The notes under the pieces are model-generated. The model was not told where the DNA came from. It saw only the letters and a program-made list of their open reading frames with translations, and did not search any database. A program made the position numbers and the translations under genes. Shown piece after piece: positions 15,546-24,238 of a DNA stretch of 64,000 nt (the first letter of the stretch is position 1; each line of letters starts with the position of its first letter). The stretch comes from Pelagibius sp. CAU 1746 (GTDB lineage Bacteria > Pseudomonadota > Alphaproteobacteria > Kiloniellales > Kiloniellaceae), in assembly GCF_039839785.1 (NCBI RefSeq), contig NZ_JBDOQT010000002.1, forward strand, positions 682,001 to 746,000, given 5' to 3'.

Positions 15546-16186
15546 GCTTTTTTCGTCCCCTCAACCATCATGGTGCGGGTGAGACTGTAGAGCACCACGG
15601 CGTTCAGCAGGTGCCAGAGGAAGTGGGTGCCGACCGGCAGCGCCGCGCAGAGCGGCAGGTCGGCGGTGCGGAAGGCCAGTGAGAGGGCGAAGACGCCCGC
15701 CGCCGCCAGGATGCGGCGGCCCGCCGGGTGGCGCCGCCCGAAGTGCAGGAAGCCGCCGACGCCCAGCATGGCGGCCAGCGCCACGCCGTAGGTGGCGACG
15801 CTGAAGCCGAAGGCCAGCGGCATCGCCGTCACCAGCACCAGCACGACGGCGACGCCGGTCAGCGCGCCCCATCGCGCCAGGGCGGCGAAGCGGGTGAGCG
15901 CCAGGTACATGTAGAGCAGGATAAAGAGCGCGACGGGGATGACGTCGGCCAGCGCCGCCCAGACGGTGGCCAAGGTGTGGAAGAGGCCGCTGCCGATGCC
16001 GACCAGGAAGACCAGCGCCACCAGGCCCAGGACCGCCGGGTCGCGGCGCGCCGCCGCGTCCCGGCGCAGCGCGGCGACCAGCAGGATGCCGGCCAGGATG
16101 AAGGCGAGGTTGGTGACCGCGTTCAGCGGCTCGCCCCACAGCCCCGGGCCCAGTCTTTCGCAATAGAGATCGATGGCACGGTTCAT
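15542..16186 (-). CDS. Ceramidase-family (CREST) membrane protein
   Basis: A 214-residue seven-helix protein of the alkaline ceramidase/PAQR-like superfamily. Family signatures are the N-terminal DLYCERLGPGLWGEPLNAVTNLAF, GSGLFHTLATVWAALAD near residue 65 (metal-binding His and Asp), and PVGTHFLWHLLNAVVLY near 184 (the C-terminal histidines). In eukaryotes this fold hydrolyses ceramide using zinc; bacterial members are largely uncharacterised and may act on other lipids. It is upstream of and translationally coupled to the BenE transporter gene. Confidence 0.85.
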   Translation of the reverse strand: MNRAIDLYCERLGPGLWGEPLNAVTNLAFILAGILLVAALRRDAAARRDPAVLGLVALVFLVGIGSGLFHTLATVWAALADVIPVALFILLYMYLALTRFAALARWGALTGVAVVLVLVTAMPLAFGFSVATYGVALAAMLGVGGFLHFGRRHPAGRRILAAAGVFALSLAFRTADLPLCAALPVGTHFLWHLLNAVVLYSLTRTMMVEGTKKA

Positions 16187-16239
16187 GGCGCGGTCAACCT
16201 ATCAGGTTCCTCCCCCGCGCGGCAGGGGCAAGGGAGATG

Positions 16240-16695
16240 CTACTGCTGCCGCGCGCCGGCCTGCCTGGCGAACTGGTCCTCGATGTACTGGACGACCTGC
16301 TGCAGCGACATGGTGAAGACGCCGGCCCGGCCCTGCTCGAAAGCTTCGCGCCAGACGATGTAGCCCTCGGAGATGTCCGGCGGAATGACACCGTCCTGCG
16401 TCATGGCGATGACGCTGGCCTCCAGAGCCTCCTGGCTGACCGGCACATGGACGAGATGATCCTGCACGTTGGTCTCCAGCATTGGATTCTTCAGCTTCAG
16501 GCCGTCGATATAGAGGTGGAAGATCGGCTTGGCACCGAAATCCCGGTCGACCCGCGCGATGTAGATCCGGGAGGCCTCCTCGCCGGGACGCGTGCGGTAG
16601 CTCCACACCTGGCCGACGTCGAAGGCGGCGGCCTCCGCCGGCAGAGCCAGCAATTGCAACAGCAGGACCAAGGTGACGGCCAGTTTCCGTTTCAT
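16240..16695 (-). CDS. Small secreted protein of unknown function
   Basis: A 151-residue protein with a clear signal peptide (KLAVTLVLLLQLLALPAEAAA) and a mature region beginning FDVGQVWSYRTRPGEEASRIYIARVD. I recognise no characterised domain. The beta-rich pattern suggests a small periplasmic barrel or sandwich. The chosen ATG gives the shortest natural signal peptide; one four codons upstream is possible. It lies 26 bp downstream of dgcA on the same strand, so it may share that transcript. Confidence 0.7.
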   Translation of the reverse strand: MKRKLAVTLVLLLQLLALPAEAAAFDVGQVWSYRTRPGEEASRIYIARVDRDFGAKPIFHLYIDGLKLKNPMLETNVQDHLVHVPVSQEALEASVIAMTQDGVIPPDISEGYIVWREAFEQGRAGVFTMSLQQVVQYIEDQFARQAGARQQ

Positions 16696-16721
16696 CGGTT
16701 CCCCCATCCCCAAAAGGCGCC

Positions 16722-17702
16722 CTATCCCCAAAGCGCGGGGGCGGGCGGATAGACCAGGCTGCCTTCGATCTTCAGCGGCGGATCGCGGTCTTCGGCCAGC
16801 AGCAGCGGCGCGTCGATGTCGGTCAGCGCGACACCCTGGGCCAGCACCACCGCCGGCGCGCAGGCCAGCGAGGTGGTGAGCATACAGCCGACCATGATGC
16901 CGTAGCCTTCGGCCTCGGCCGCCTGCTTCAGTCGCAGCGCCTCGGTCAGGCCGCCGGTCTTGTCGAGCTTGATGTTGACCATGTCGTAACGCCCCTTGAG
17001 GGCCGCCAGGGTCGCCGTGTCGTGGCAGGATTCGTCGGCGCAGACCGGAACCGGCCGCTCGATCCCGGCCAGCGCGGCGTCGTCGCCGGCCGGCAGGGGC
17101 TGTTCCACCATGACCACGCCCAGGCGCTGCAGATCGGGCACCAAGGCGCTGTACTGGGCGGCGGTCCAGCCCTCGTTGGCGTCGACGACGATGCGGGCCT
17201 TGGGCGCATTGGCGCGCACCGCCTCGACCCGGTCCAGGTCGTCCGGCCCGGCCAGTTTCAGCTTCAGGATCGGGCGCTCCGCGTTCGCGGCCGCCTTGCG
17301 GCCCATCTCCTCCGGCGTGTCGATGGACAGGGTGAAGGCGGTGGTGACCGGACCGGGCTGCGGCAGGCCGGCCAGATCCCAATGGCGCTTGCCGGCGCGC
17401 TTGCACTCCAGGTCCCAGAACGCCAGGTCGACGGCGTTGCGCGCCGCACCGGCGGGCAGGCGCGACTGCAGGCCCCGGCGGTCCAGCCCCTCGGCGAGGG
17501 GACCGCCAAGCGCCTCGATCTCGGCGATGACGCCCTCCACCGATTCGCCGTAGCGCGGATAGGGCAAACACTCGCCGCGCCCGACGTGCGTGCCGTCGCT
17601 CAGCTCCGCCACCACCACGTCCGCCTGGGTGCGGCTGCCGCGGGAAATCGTGAATTTGCCACGTACCGGCCAGGCTTCGTGGCGCACCGTGAGTTGGACC
17701 AT
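16722..17702 (-). CDS. dgcA: N-acetyl-D-glutamate racemase / dipeptide epimerase-type enolase
   Basis: A 326-residue enolase-superfamily enzyme. It has the catalytic KxK (LKLKLAG near residue 148), metal ligands Asp (VVDANEGW), Glu (VMVEQPL) and Asp (VCADESCHD), and the second-base Lys in NIKLDKTGGL. This pattern is that of dipeptide epimerases. Next to DgcN it fits DgcA, which racemises N-acetyl-D-glutamate to N-acetyl-L-glutamate in a D-glutamate catabolic route described in marine bacteria. It begins seven bases after dgcN ends. Assignment as DgcA rests on the pairing; an L-Ala-D/L-Glu epimerase role cannot be excluded. Confidence 0.85.
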   Translation of the reverse strand: MVQLTVRHEAWPVRGKFTISRGSRTQADVVVAELSDGTHVGRGECLPYPRYGESVEGVIAEIEALGGPLAEGLDRRGLQSRLPAGAARNAVDLAFWDLECKRAGKRHWDLAGLPQPGPVTTAFTLSIDTPEEMGRKAAANAERPILKLKLAGPDDLDRVEAVRANAPKARIVVDANEGWTAAQYSALVPDLQRLGVVMVEQPLPAGDDAALAGIERPVPVCADESCHDTATLAALKGRYDMVNIKLDKTGGLTEALRLKQAAEAEGYGIMVGCMLTTSLACAPAVVLAQGVALTDIDAPLLLAEDRDPPLKIEGSLVYPPAPALWG

Positions 17703-17709
17703 GCCGGAC

Positions 17710-18708
17710 CTACTGCAGGCGGTCGACGATGGGCGCGACGCCCGTGGCGAAGGGGTCGACGGTGGGCAGGCCGTACTCGCCTTCCAAGCGGCCCAGGTAG
17801 TCGGCCACCTCGGCCTTGTCCATCTGCGAGGTATTGACGGCGATGCCGACGAACTCCGCCTCCGGATTGGTCAGGCGCGCGGCAGCCAGGTTGGCCTCCA
17901 TGCAGTGCCTCAGATCGGGCAGGCGATAGTCCGGCAGGCCGCGCATGTGACGCCGCGTCGGCTCGTGGCACAGCACCAGCGCATCGGCCTGGGCGCCGTG
18001 CAGCAGCCCCAGGGAGACACCGGCGTAGGAGGCGTGGAACAGCGAGCCCTGGCCCTCGATGATGTCCCAGTGGTCGGCGCTGTTGGCCGGCGAGAGATAC
18101 TCGACGGCGCCGGAGATGAAATCCGCCACCACGGCGTCGATGGAAACGCCCGACCCGGCGATGAGGATACCGGTCTGGCCGGTGGCGCGGAAGTCGGCCT
18201 TCATGCCGCGCGCGCGCATCTCCTTCTCGATGGCCAGCGTCGCGTACATCTTGCCGACGGAGCAGTCGGTGCCGACGGCGAGCAGGCGCTTGCCCGAACG
18301 CTTGCGGCCGTTGGCAACCTCGAACTCGCGGTCGGGATGGCGCACGTCGAAAAGCCTGCGGCCGTGCTGTTCGGCCGCCGCCTTCAGCACCGCCACGTCG
18401 GCCAGGCGGTTGTGCAGGCCGGCGGCCAGGTCGTAGCCTAGCAGCAGGGCCTTCTCCAGCACCGATATCCATTTCTCCGAGAACACGCCGCCGCGGTTGG
18501 CGACGCCGATCACCAGGGTCTTGGCGCCGGCGGCGGCCCCTTCCTCCAGGGACATGTCGGTAAGACCGAGGTCGGTCTGGCAACCCTCCAGGCGAAGCTG
18601 GCCCAGGCACCAGTCCGGACGCCAATGCGCGACGCCTTGAGCGGTCTTGGCCGCAAGCTGGTCCGGCGCGTCGCCGAGAAACAGAAGATAAGGATGCTGG
18701 ATTGCCAT
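17710..18708 (-). CDS. dgcN: DgcN-type D-glutamate N-acetyltransferase (DUF1611)
   Basis: A 332-residue DUF1611-family protein. It has an N-terminal Rossmann-like domain (YLLFLGDAPDQLAAKTAQG) and a C-terminal P-loop domain with GTDCSVGKMYATLAIEKEM near residue 145 and IEGQGSLFHASYAGVSLG near 216. DgcN is reported to acetylate D-glutamate using acetyl-CoA, the step before the DgcA racemase. It is the first gene of the minus-strand pair with dgcA. The D-glutamate regulator DgcR is not visible next to it. Confidence 0.85.
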   Translation of the reverse strand: MAIQHPYLLFLGDAPDQLAAKTAQGVAHWRPDWCLGQLRLEGCQTDLGLTDMSLEEGAAAGAKTLVIGVANRGGVFSEKWISVLEKALLLGYDLAAGLHNRLADVAVLKAAAEQHGRRLFDVRHPDREFEVANGRKRSGKRLLAVGTDCSVGKMYATLAIEKEMRARGMKADFRATGQTGILIAGSGVSIDAVVADFISGAVEYLSPANSADHWDIIEGQGSLFHASYAGVSLGLLHGAQADALVLCHEPTRRHMRGLPDYRLPDLRHCMEANLAAARLTNPEAEFVGIAVNTSQMDKAEVADYLGRLEGEYGLPTVDPFATGVAPIVDRLQ

Positions 18709-18954
18709 ACGCCCCTCGGATGTCGGTTTGCCGCGCCAGCCGGAAGCCCGGGGGCGGTCGTTCTTGAAGCTGTCTGCGCGCCCCTTTCCGGGCGCTTCAG
18801 GGCCGGCATCTTAGTGATACCGGCGGGTTGCGCCAAGCCGCGACCCGCCCGATTCTTGCAAAGCAGCCCAGCCTTTGCCCTTTCGCCGCGGCGACCTATG
18901 ATCGCGCCCCCCGCTCCGATCCGTCTACGCTACCGCAAGAGGACCTCCCGCGCG

Positions 18955-20364
18955 ATGACCGTCAGCCCGGCGACAGAACCGGCCCGCCCCGGCGGCCAAG
19001 CCCCCGGCAACCAAACCGGGGACTGGAACCGCCGCGTCTGGCGCCTGGCGGGGCCGATCATTCTGGCAAATCTGACCACGCCGCTGCTGGGCGCGGTGGA
19101 CACCGCGGTGGTCGGCCACCTGCCCGACCCCAGCTTCATCGGCGGGGTCGCCGTGGGCAGCGTCATCTTCAGCTTCATCTTCTGGGGTTTCGGCTTCCTG
19201 CGCATGGGGACCACCGGCTTCACCGCCCAGGCCCACGGCGCCGGCGACACCGCCGAACTGCGCGCCTGCCTGCTGCGCCCCCTCGGCCTGGCGCTGGGCT
19301 TCGGCCTGCTGGTCATCCTGCTGCAGAGCCCTGTGCGCTCCATCGCCCTCTGGGCCATGGACGCCAGCGCCGAAGTCGAAGGCCATACCGCGGTCTACTT
19401 CGACGTCCGGGTATGGAGCGCCCCCGCGGCTCTGGTGAACTACGTCGTGCTGGGGTGGCTGCTGGGCGTGCAGCGGGCGCAGGCGGCGCTGGTCCTGCAA
19501 CTGCTGCTGAACGGCACCAACATCCTGCTCGACCTGGTCTTCGTCATCGGCCTCGATTGGGGCGTGGCCGGTGTCGCCTGGGCCACCTTCCTCGCCGAAT
19601 CCGTAGCGGCGCTGGCCGGGCTCGCCTTCATCCTGGGCGCCCTGAAGCTGCGCCCCGTCCGCACCGACTGGATACGGCTGCGCGATCCGGCCCGCCTGGC
19701 CGCATTGCTGCGGGTCAACTTCGACATTTTCCTGCGCACCCTCTGCCTGGTCCTCGCCTTCGCCGTCTTCACCTCGGACGGCGCCGGTTTCGGCGACGTC
19801 ATCCTGGCCGGCAACGCCATCCTGCTGCAGTTCCAGTCGATAGTCGCCTACGGCCTGGACGGTTTCGCCCATGCCGCGGAGATCCTGGCCGGCAGCGCCC
19901 TGGGCGCGCGCAACCGCGCGACCTTCCGCCGCGCGGTGGTGGTCTGCACCCTTTGGGGCCTGGCCGGCGCCCTCGTCGCCACCCTGGTGCTGCTGGCCGT
20001 CGGGCCGCTGCTCATTGCCCTCTTCACCTCCCTGCCCGAGGTGCGCGCGAGCGCCGAAACCTATCTCTGGTGGGTGATCGCCTCGCCGCTGATCTCGGTG
20101 TGGAGCTTCCTGCTGGACGGCATCTTCATCGGCGCCACGCGGACGGCCGCCATGCGCAATGCCATGCTGGCCTCGCTCGCGGTTTTCCTGCTGGCCGACT
20201 GGCTGCTGCTGGGCCCGCTGGGCAATCACGGCCTGTGGCTCAGTTTCATGATTTTCATGGCGGCGCGCGCCGTCACGCTGGCCGTCTGCTACCCGGCGCT
20301 GGAGGCCACGCTGGCGCCGCAGGGCGACGCCGGTGCAGGCGCGGGGGGACGGCGTTCGGGCTAG
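18955..20364 (+). CDS. MATE-family efflux transporter (DinF-like)
   Basis: A 469-residue, 12-helix cation-coupled exporter. The N-terminal WRLAGPIILANLTTPLLGAVDTAVVGHL is typical of the DinF/NorM-type MATE family, and the two six-helix halves are visible, the second beginning near residue 245. Substrates of the family are cationic drugs, flavonoids or other small organic molecules. I chose the ATG at 18955, which has GAGG upstream and puts only a short cytoplasmic tail before helix 1; longer in-frame starts add low-complexity residues. Its stop codon lies inside the left arm of the inverted repeat that follows. Confidence 0.9.
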   Translation: MTVSPATEPARPGGQAPGNQTGDWNRRVWRLAGPIILANLTTPLLGAVDTAVVGHLPDPSFIGGVAVGSVIFSFIFWGFGFLRMGTTGFTAQAHGAGDTAELRACLLRPLGLALGFGLLVILLQSPVRSIALWAMDASAEVEGHTAVYFDVRVWSAPAALVNYVVLGWLLGVQRAQAALVLQLLLNGTNILLDLVFVIGLDWGVAGVAWATFLAESVAALAGLAFILGALKLRPVRTDWIRLRDPARLAALLRVNFDIFLRTLCLVLAFAVFTSDGAGFGDVILAGNAILLQFQSIVAYGLDGFAHAAEILAGSALGARNRATFRRAVVVCTLWGLAGALVATLVLLAVGPLLIALFTSLPEVRASAETYLWWVIASPLISVWSFLLDGIFIGATRTAAMRNAMLASLAVFLLADWLLLGPLGNHGLWLSFMIFMAARAVTLAVCYPALEATLAPQGDAGAGAGGRRSG

Positions 20365-20424
20365 ATCGGATCACGATGAGACGGACCCGCAATGTGGTCC
20401 GGTCTGGTCGTGTGAATCCGATCT
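20363..20424. repeat. 62-bp imperfect inverted repeat (REP/MITE-like)
   Basis: The left arm AGATCGGATCACGA..AGACGGACC pairs with the right arm GGTCCGGTCT..TCGT.TGAATCCGATCT around an 8-base loop. It overlaps the MATE stop codon. Such elements, with the GATCGGATCACG...CGTGAATCCGATC frame, look like the dispersed intergenic repeats of high-GC alphaproteobacteria (recollection, not checked). There is no T-run, so it is not a classic terminator. Only one copy was noticed in the window. Confidence 0.8.
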
Positions 20425-20522
20425 ATCTCAAAGATATTGAGCAGAGTCACAGGGCCGGTGGATCGCGTTCGGCGATTCCAGCCGGGCCGGTTCCTCGGGG
20501 AGCGGCGATCAGGATATGGCGG

Positions 20523-21122
20523 TCAGGATGCGGCGGCGCCGACCAGGCCCGCGGCGCTCAGCAGGGGACGGCTTGGCTGATCCATCACCACTTGAAGGAT
20601 CGCATCGCTGTCGTCGATGGCCGCGGCGTCGCAAGGCAGGATGGCGACCCGCAGCGCCCCCAGCGGCATGCCGATATCGCCCAGCGACTGCATCAGGCGG
20701 TCGCAGAGACCGCCCGCGCCTTCCTCGTCGGTGATGCCCTGGGGATGAATGAAGATGACGAACAGCGAGCCGTCGTCGGCCAGTTCGGCAATCAGCGAGC
20801 GGTCGTCGATACCGCCGAGCCGGCTGTCGCAGCCCGGCGCCAGGGACACCCGGCAGAGCGAGAGACGCAGATGCAGGCCGCGCAGCCGCCGCAGACTGCT
20901 GGCGATGCCTTTCGGCAGGCTGGAAGGACGCGGCAATGCGGCGAGCGCCGGCCGGGTATTCGGGCCACCCGGCCGGCGCAGGGGAAGCTCGGGGGAGTAC
21001 CCGAAGGGAGGGGCCGTCAGAATGCTTCCCCTTTCCCACCGCATGTCCGCTGAATCGTTCCCGACCGGGCCGAGGGGAACGCCGTCAAGGCATTGGACAT
21101 GTGTGGTCTGTTTGCTCCGCAT
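20523..21122 (-). CDS. Hypothetical cytoplasmic protein
   Basis: About 199 residues with no domain I can name. The C-terminal half looks genuinely protein-like (LHLRLSLCRVSLAPGC, then LIAELADDGSLFVIFIHPQG, then a helix ALRVAILPCDAAAIDDSDAILQVV). The N-terminal 60 residues are low complexity. The resemblance of its beta-strand spacing to a degenerate signalling domain is only an impression. The start is uncertain: TTG at 21164, ATG at 21122 (used) or ATG at 21044. It lies just downstream of the sensor kinase gene on the same strand (about 120 bp). Confidence 0.5.
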   Translation of the reverse strand: MRSKQTTHVQCLDGVPLGPVGNDSADMRWERGSILTAPPFGYSPELPLRRPGGPNTRPALAALPRPSSLPKGIASSLRRLRGLHLRLSLCRVSLAPGCDSRLGGIDDRSLIAELADDGSLFVIFIHPQGITDEEGAGGLCDRLMQSLGDIGMPLGALRVAILPCDAAAIDDSDAILQVVMDQPSRPLLSAAGLVGAAAS

Positions 21123-21245
21123 CGACCTGAAGATACTGCCCCCTTCAACTAACGGGTGCGTCAAAGTTGTGGCGATGAAGTTTAAGGAAATTAATGATTT
21201 AGCAATAAATTGCGCAGCAACACCTTAACTCACCCCAAAAGAGCG

Positions 21246-22799
21246 TTAGGCGGCAAGAGGAAAGCGCATGACCATTGCGAGCCCGCCGTCCGAGCGGTTC
21301 TCCGCGCGGACGCTGCCGCCGATCGCCTGCAGGTTGCGGCGCACGATCCACAGGCCGATGCCCATGTGCGGGCTGCCCTCGCCGCCGTCACCCTCGCAAT
21401 CGGCGGGAAGCGGCTTGGAACGCAGGGAAACGTAACGTTCGAAGATGCGCGTCAGTTCGCCGGAGGGTACGCCGGGGCCGCGATCCAGCACCGCCAGCTC
21501 CGCCCGTCCCTGCACCGCGCGCAACTCCACGATGATCTTGGAACCCGCCGGCGAGATCTCGATGGCGTTGTCGATGACGTTCTCCAACACCGTTTCCAAC
21601 AGATCCTCGCCGGCCAGCACGAAGATGTCGGGCTGCAGGCGGGCGTCGAGGATCAGGCGCCTGCCGGCGAAGGTGTCGGCATAGGCGGCGAGCATACGCT
21701 CGACCATCCGCGTCAGGGAGATCTTCTGGCGCGGCGGGTCCAGCAGTTCGGCCGTGGTTTCCTCGAGGCGGCGGGCGTAGGCCACCAGGTGATCGAGGCG
21801 GTCGATGGAGACTTCCAGCACGTCGAGCGCGCGCTGGCCGCGCACCTCGTCGGGGGAGACGAAGCGCCGCAACGGCTCCAGCGACTGGCGCATGATGGCG
21901 ATCGGCGTCTTGAAGGCGTGGGCATTGTCCTCGGCGGCCAGACGGATGCTTTCCGCGGAATCCTGCAGCGCCATGGTCATGCGGTCGAACTCCTCGGCCA
22001 CCGGGGCCAGTTCGGGCACCCGGTTCTGCTGGGCGAAGCTGACATGGCTGGCGCCGGTACGGATACTGCGGGCCAGGCGGCGAAAGCGCATGAGGCCGCG
22101 CCAGATCGATACGAAGAGGCCGATGGTGAAGATCGCCATGGCGAAGTAGATGGCCGCGGCGATGCGCACCTCGATGGTCTTCCAGTAAGGCTGGTCGATG
22201 GAGGTGCCCAGGAATTCCGCCGTCGAGTGGGTGGTGATCACCGCCCAGCAGCCGGCGCCGGTATTGATCGGGGTGATGGAGGTCAGCAGTTCCTCCGCGC
22301 CCGAAGGGCGGCGGTGGCGCAGGGCCATGGAGAGCTCGCCCCAACAGCTCTGCGCCAGGTTGTCGAAGACCCCGCGCTCGACCAGGCGGTCGCGCTCCTC
22401 GGCCAGCTCGGTGGGGGCGATGGTGGGTTGCGAGGCGACGAAATAGAAGCTTTCGGCGCCGTATTCGCCGGCCGGCCGGAACAGCACCTTCACCCCGGTC
22501 TGCTTGGTGGCGAAGCGCGCCACCTCGTCGTTCAGCAGCGGCAGGGACGAGATTTCCTGCTGCTCAAGCAGCGGGCGCAGGCTTTCCGCCACCATGCGGC
22601 CCTGCTCACGCACGCTTTCCATCAGCAGGAAGCGCTTTTCCGCATCGGCCTCGCGGAACTGGATATAGAGAATCACCGGGACCGCGCAGAAAATCGCCAG
22701 CAGCAGCATCAGCTTGCTGATCAGCGAGCGAAACGGCAGGCCGGGGGCGAAACTGCGCGGCGCAGCCGGCGACGCCGGACCTTCGACCCGCACAGCCAT
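21246..22799 (-). CDS. Membrane sensor histidine kinase
   Basis: A 517-residue kinase. Transmembrane helices lie near residues 28-47 and 211-232 and flank a periplasmic sensor domain of about 160 residues. A HAMP-like linker follows, then the phospho-acceptor His294 in AHAFKTPIAIMRQ, the N-box ENVIDNAIE near residue 425, VLDRGPGVP and HMGIGLWIVRRNL. It starts five bases after the stop of the upstream response-regulator gene, so they form a two-component pair. The layout and short periplasmic domain resemble ChvG/ExoS-type envelope-stress or acid-sensing kinases, but this is only a family-level impression. Confidence 0.9.
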   Translation of the reverse strand: MAVRVEGPASPAAPRSFAPGLPFRSLISKLMLLLAIFCAVPVILYIQFREADAEKRFLLMESVREQGRMVAESLRPLLEQQEISSLPLLNDEVARFATKQTGVKVLFRPAGEYGAESFYFVASQPTIAPTELAEERDRLVERGVFDNLAQSCWGELSMALRHRRPSGAEELLTSITPINTGAGCWAVITTHSTAEFLGTSIDQPYWKTIEVRIAAAIYFAMAIFTIGLFVSIWRGLMRFRRLARSIRTGASHVSFAQQNRVPELAPVAEEFDRMTMALQDSAESIRLAAEDNAHAFKTPIAIMRQSLEPLRRFVSPDEVRGQRALDVLEVSIDRLDHLVAYARRLEETTAELLDPPRQKISLTRMVERMLAAYADTFAGRRLILDARLQPDIFVLAGEDLLETVLENVIDNAIEISPAGSKIIVELRAVQGRAELAVLDRGPGVPSGELTRIFERYVSLRSKPLPADCEGDGGEGSPHMGIGLWIVRRNLQAIGGSVRAENRSDGGLAMVMRFPLAA

Positions 22800-22804
22800 G
22801 AGGA

Positions 22805-23581
22805 TCAGGCTCCGCCCTTACCGTTCTGGTCGCGCCAGCGGTAGCCGAAGCCCGGATAATTCTCAATGCCGTCGAAATTCTCGTCGACGTCGCGGAACTT
22901 CTTACGGATGCGCTTGATGAAGGAGCGCACGTTGGCGCGGTAGCCGTCCGGCCCGTAGCCGGCGACGAAGTCCTTGCCGCGCACGATGTCGTAGATCTGG
23001 CGATAGGAGACGTCCCCGCCCTGTTGGGAGACCAGGAACAGCACGATGGCGAACTCGGTGAGGGTGAGGTCCACCTGCTTGCCGTCCCAGAAGGCGCGGC
23101 TGATGTCGGTCTTCAGCTCCAGCGGGCCGTTGCGGATCACCGCCGGGGTCTGGCCGCCGCCCTCGGCGGAGGGCTTCACGCCTTCGGTGATGAGCTTCAG
23201 GCGCTGCAGGATGATCGGCAGGCGCCGCGACTTGTCGATGAAGTCCACGGCGCCCCACTTGAGGGCGGCCTCCTCGTAAATCTCGTCGCTGAGCACGGTC
23301 AGGAAGATCACCGGCGTCTGAATGCGGCATTCGCGCATCCGGCGCAACACCGCCAGGCCGTCCAGGCCCGGCATGCGCCAATCCAGCAGCACCGCCTCGG
23401 CCTCTTCGCCGGACATCATGAATTCCAGGGCGCTTTCCCCGTTGGCGAAATCGACGACCTCGTAACCTTCCTCGGCGAGATTGAGCCCCAGGGACTCACG
23501 GAACAGGTCGTCGTCATCAACGATGAAAACACGATTGAAAGTGGTCTCTGTCACGACCGGCTGTACAGCCATCATTGTCAC
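22805..23581 (-). CDS. OmpR-family response regulator
   Basis: A 258-residue regulator. It has an N-terminal receiver with acidic pocket VDDDD (residues 21-25), phospho-acceptor Asp67 (VLLDWRMPGLDG) and the conserved Lys in VDFIDKSRR. A C-terminal winged-helix Trans_reg_C domain follows (LTLTEFAIVLFLVSQ, then GYRANVRSFIKRIRKKF and YPGFGYRW). It would bind DNA as a dimer when phosphorylated by the adjacent kinase. It resembles the ChvI branch, which controls exopolysaccharide and envelope genes; with a polysaccharide region in the same window this is suggestive, but no target site was identified. Confidence 0.9.
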   Translation of the reverse strand: MTMMAVQPVVTETTFNRVFIVDDDDLFRESLGLNLAEEGYEVVDFANGESALEFMMSGEEAEAVLLDWRMPGLDGLAVLRRMRECRIQTPVIFLTVLSDEIYEEAALKWGAVDFIDKSRRLPIILQRLKLITEGVKPSAEGGGQTPAVIRNGPLELKTDISRAFWDGKQVDLTLTEFAIVLFLVSQQGGDVSYRQIYDIVRGKDFVAGYGPDGYRANVRSFIKRIRKKFRDVDENFDGIENYPGFGYRWRDQNGKGGA

Positions 23582-23635
23582 TGCGCTTGCCAGCGCCCCC
23601 TTACTGTTTGCCTGCTCCTCGCATATGGCTACCTG

Positions 23636-24238
23636 CTAACTGCCGTCGGCCGTCCCATTCGCCGGCTGAATCGGGGAAGCGTCCTCGCCGCCCCGGCTCG
23701 CCTCGGCCTGCACCAGCAGTTCGCTCAAACAAAGACGGGCGAAATCCTTGGGGTCCGCGTCGCTCGACGCATCCCCCTCGGCCCCGCCTTTCACTTCGTA
23801 CGTCAATACACGAAAATCGGTCCCACCCACTTTGGGATAGAAAAATACATGTAGGACACAGCTGGCCCCGTTGTAGGCCCAGATCTTCGCCGGCGGCTCC
23901 TCGATCAGCAGCGCCGGCTCGCCGAGCAGCGCCGTGGTCCGCTCGAAGTCGAGGCCGACCAGCGAATCCGGCTCCACCTCCGGCACCTTGGCCGCTTCGA
24001 TCGCCGCCGGGGGCACCTCGGGCTTACGAATCGGAAGCGGCGGCGGCGGCTTCAGCTTGGCCACTTCCTCCGTTATGTCCTCGGGGAACCTGCCCGCATT
24101 GCTCAGCGCCTGCTCTTCAGCCGCAGGGCGTGCAGTTTCGGTGGCCGGACCGCGAAAATCTGGGAACTGGATGCCCAGTTCCGCACACGCGGAAAGACCC
24201 AGCAATGCCGTCCCCAGGACCCCGATTAGGAGTCTCAT
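23636..24238 (-). CDS. Outer-membrane-type lipoprotein of unknown function
   Basis: A 200-residue lipoprotein. Its signal peptide ends in a lipobox LSAC with acylated Cys17, followed by a proline-rich linker (PPPPLPIRKPEVPP). The folded segment contains SLVGLDFERTTALLGEPALLIEEPPAKIWAYNG and VLHVFFYPK, which resembles small SmpA/BamE-like lipoprotein folds. It lies 54 bp upstream of the two-component genes on the same strand, so it may be co-regulated with them or be a sensory accessory. Confidence 0.75.
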   Translation of the reverse strand: MRLLIGVLGTALLGLSACAELGIQFPDFRGPATETARPAAEEQALSNAGRFPEDITEEVAKLKPPPPLPIRKPEVPPAAIEAAKVPEVEPDSLVGLDFERTTALLGEPALLIEEPPAKIWAYNGASCVLHVFFYPKVGGTDFRVLTYEVKGGAEGDASSDADPKDFARLCLSELLVQAEASRGGEDASPIQPANGTADGS

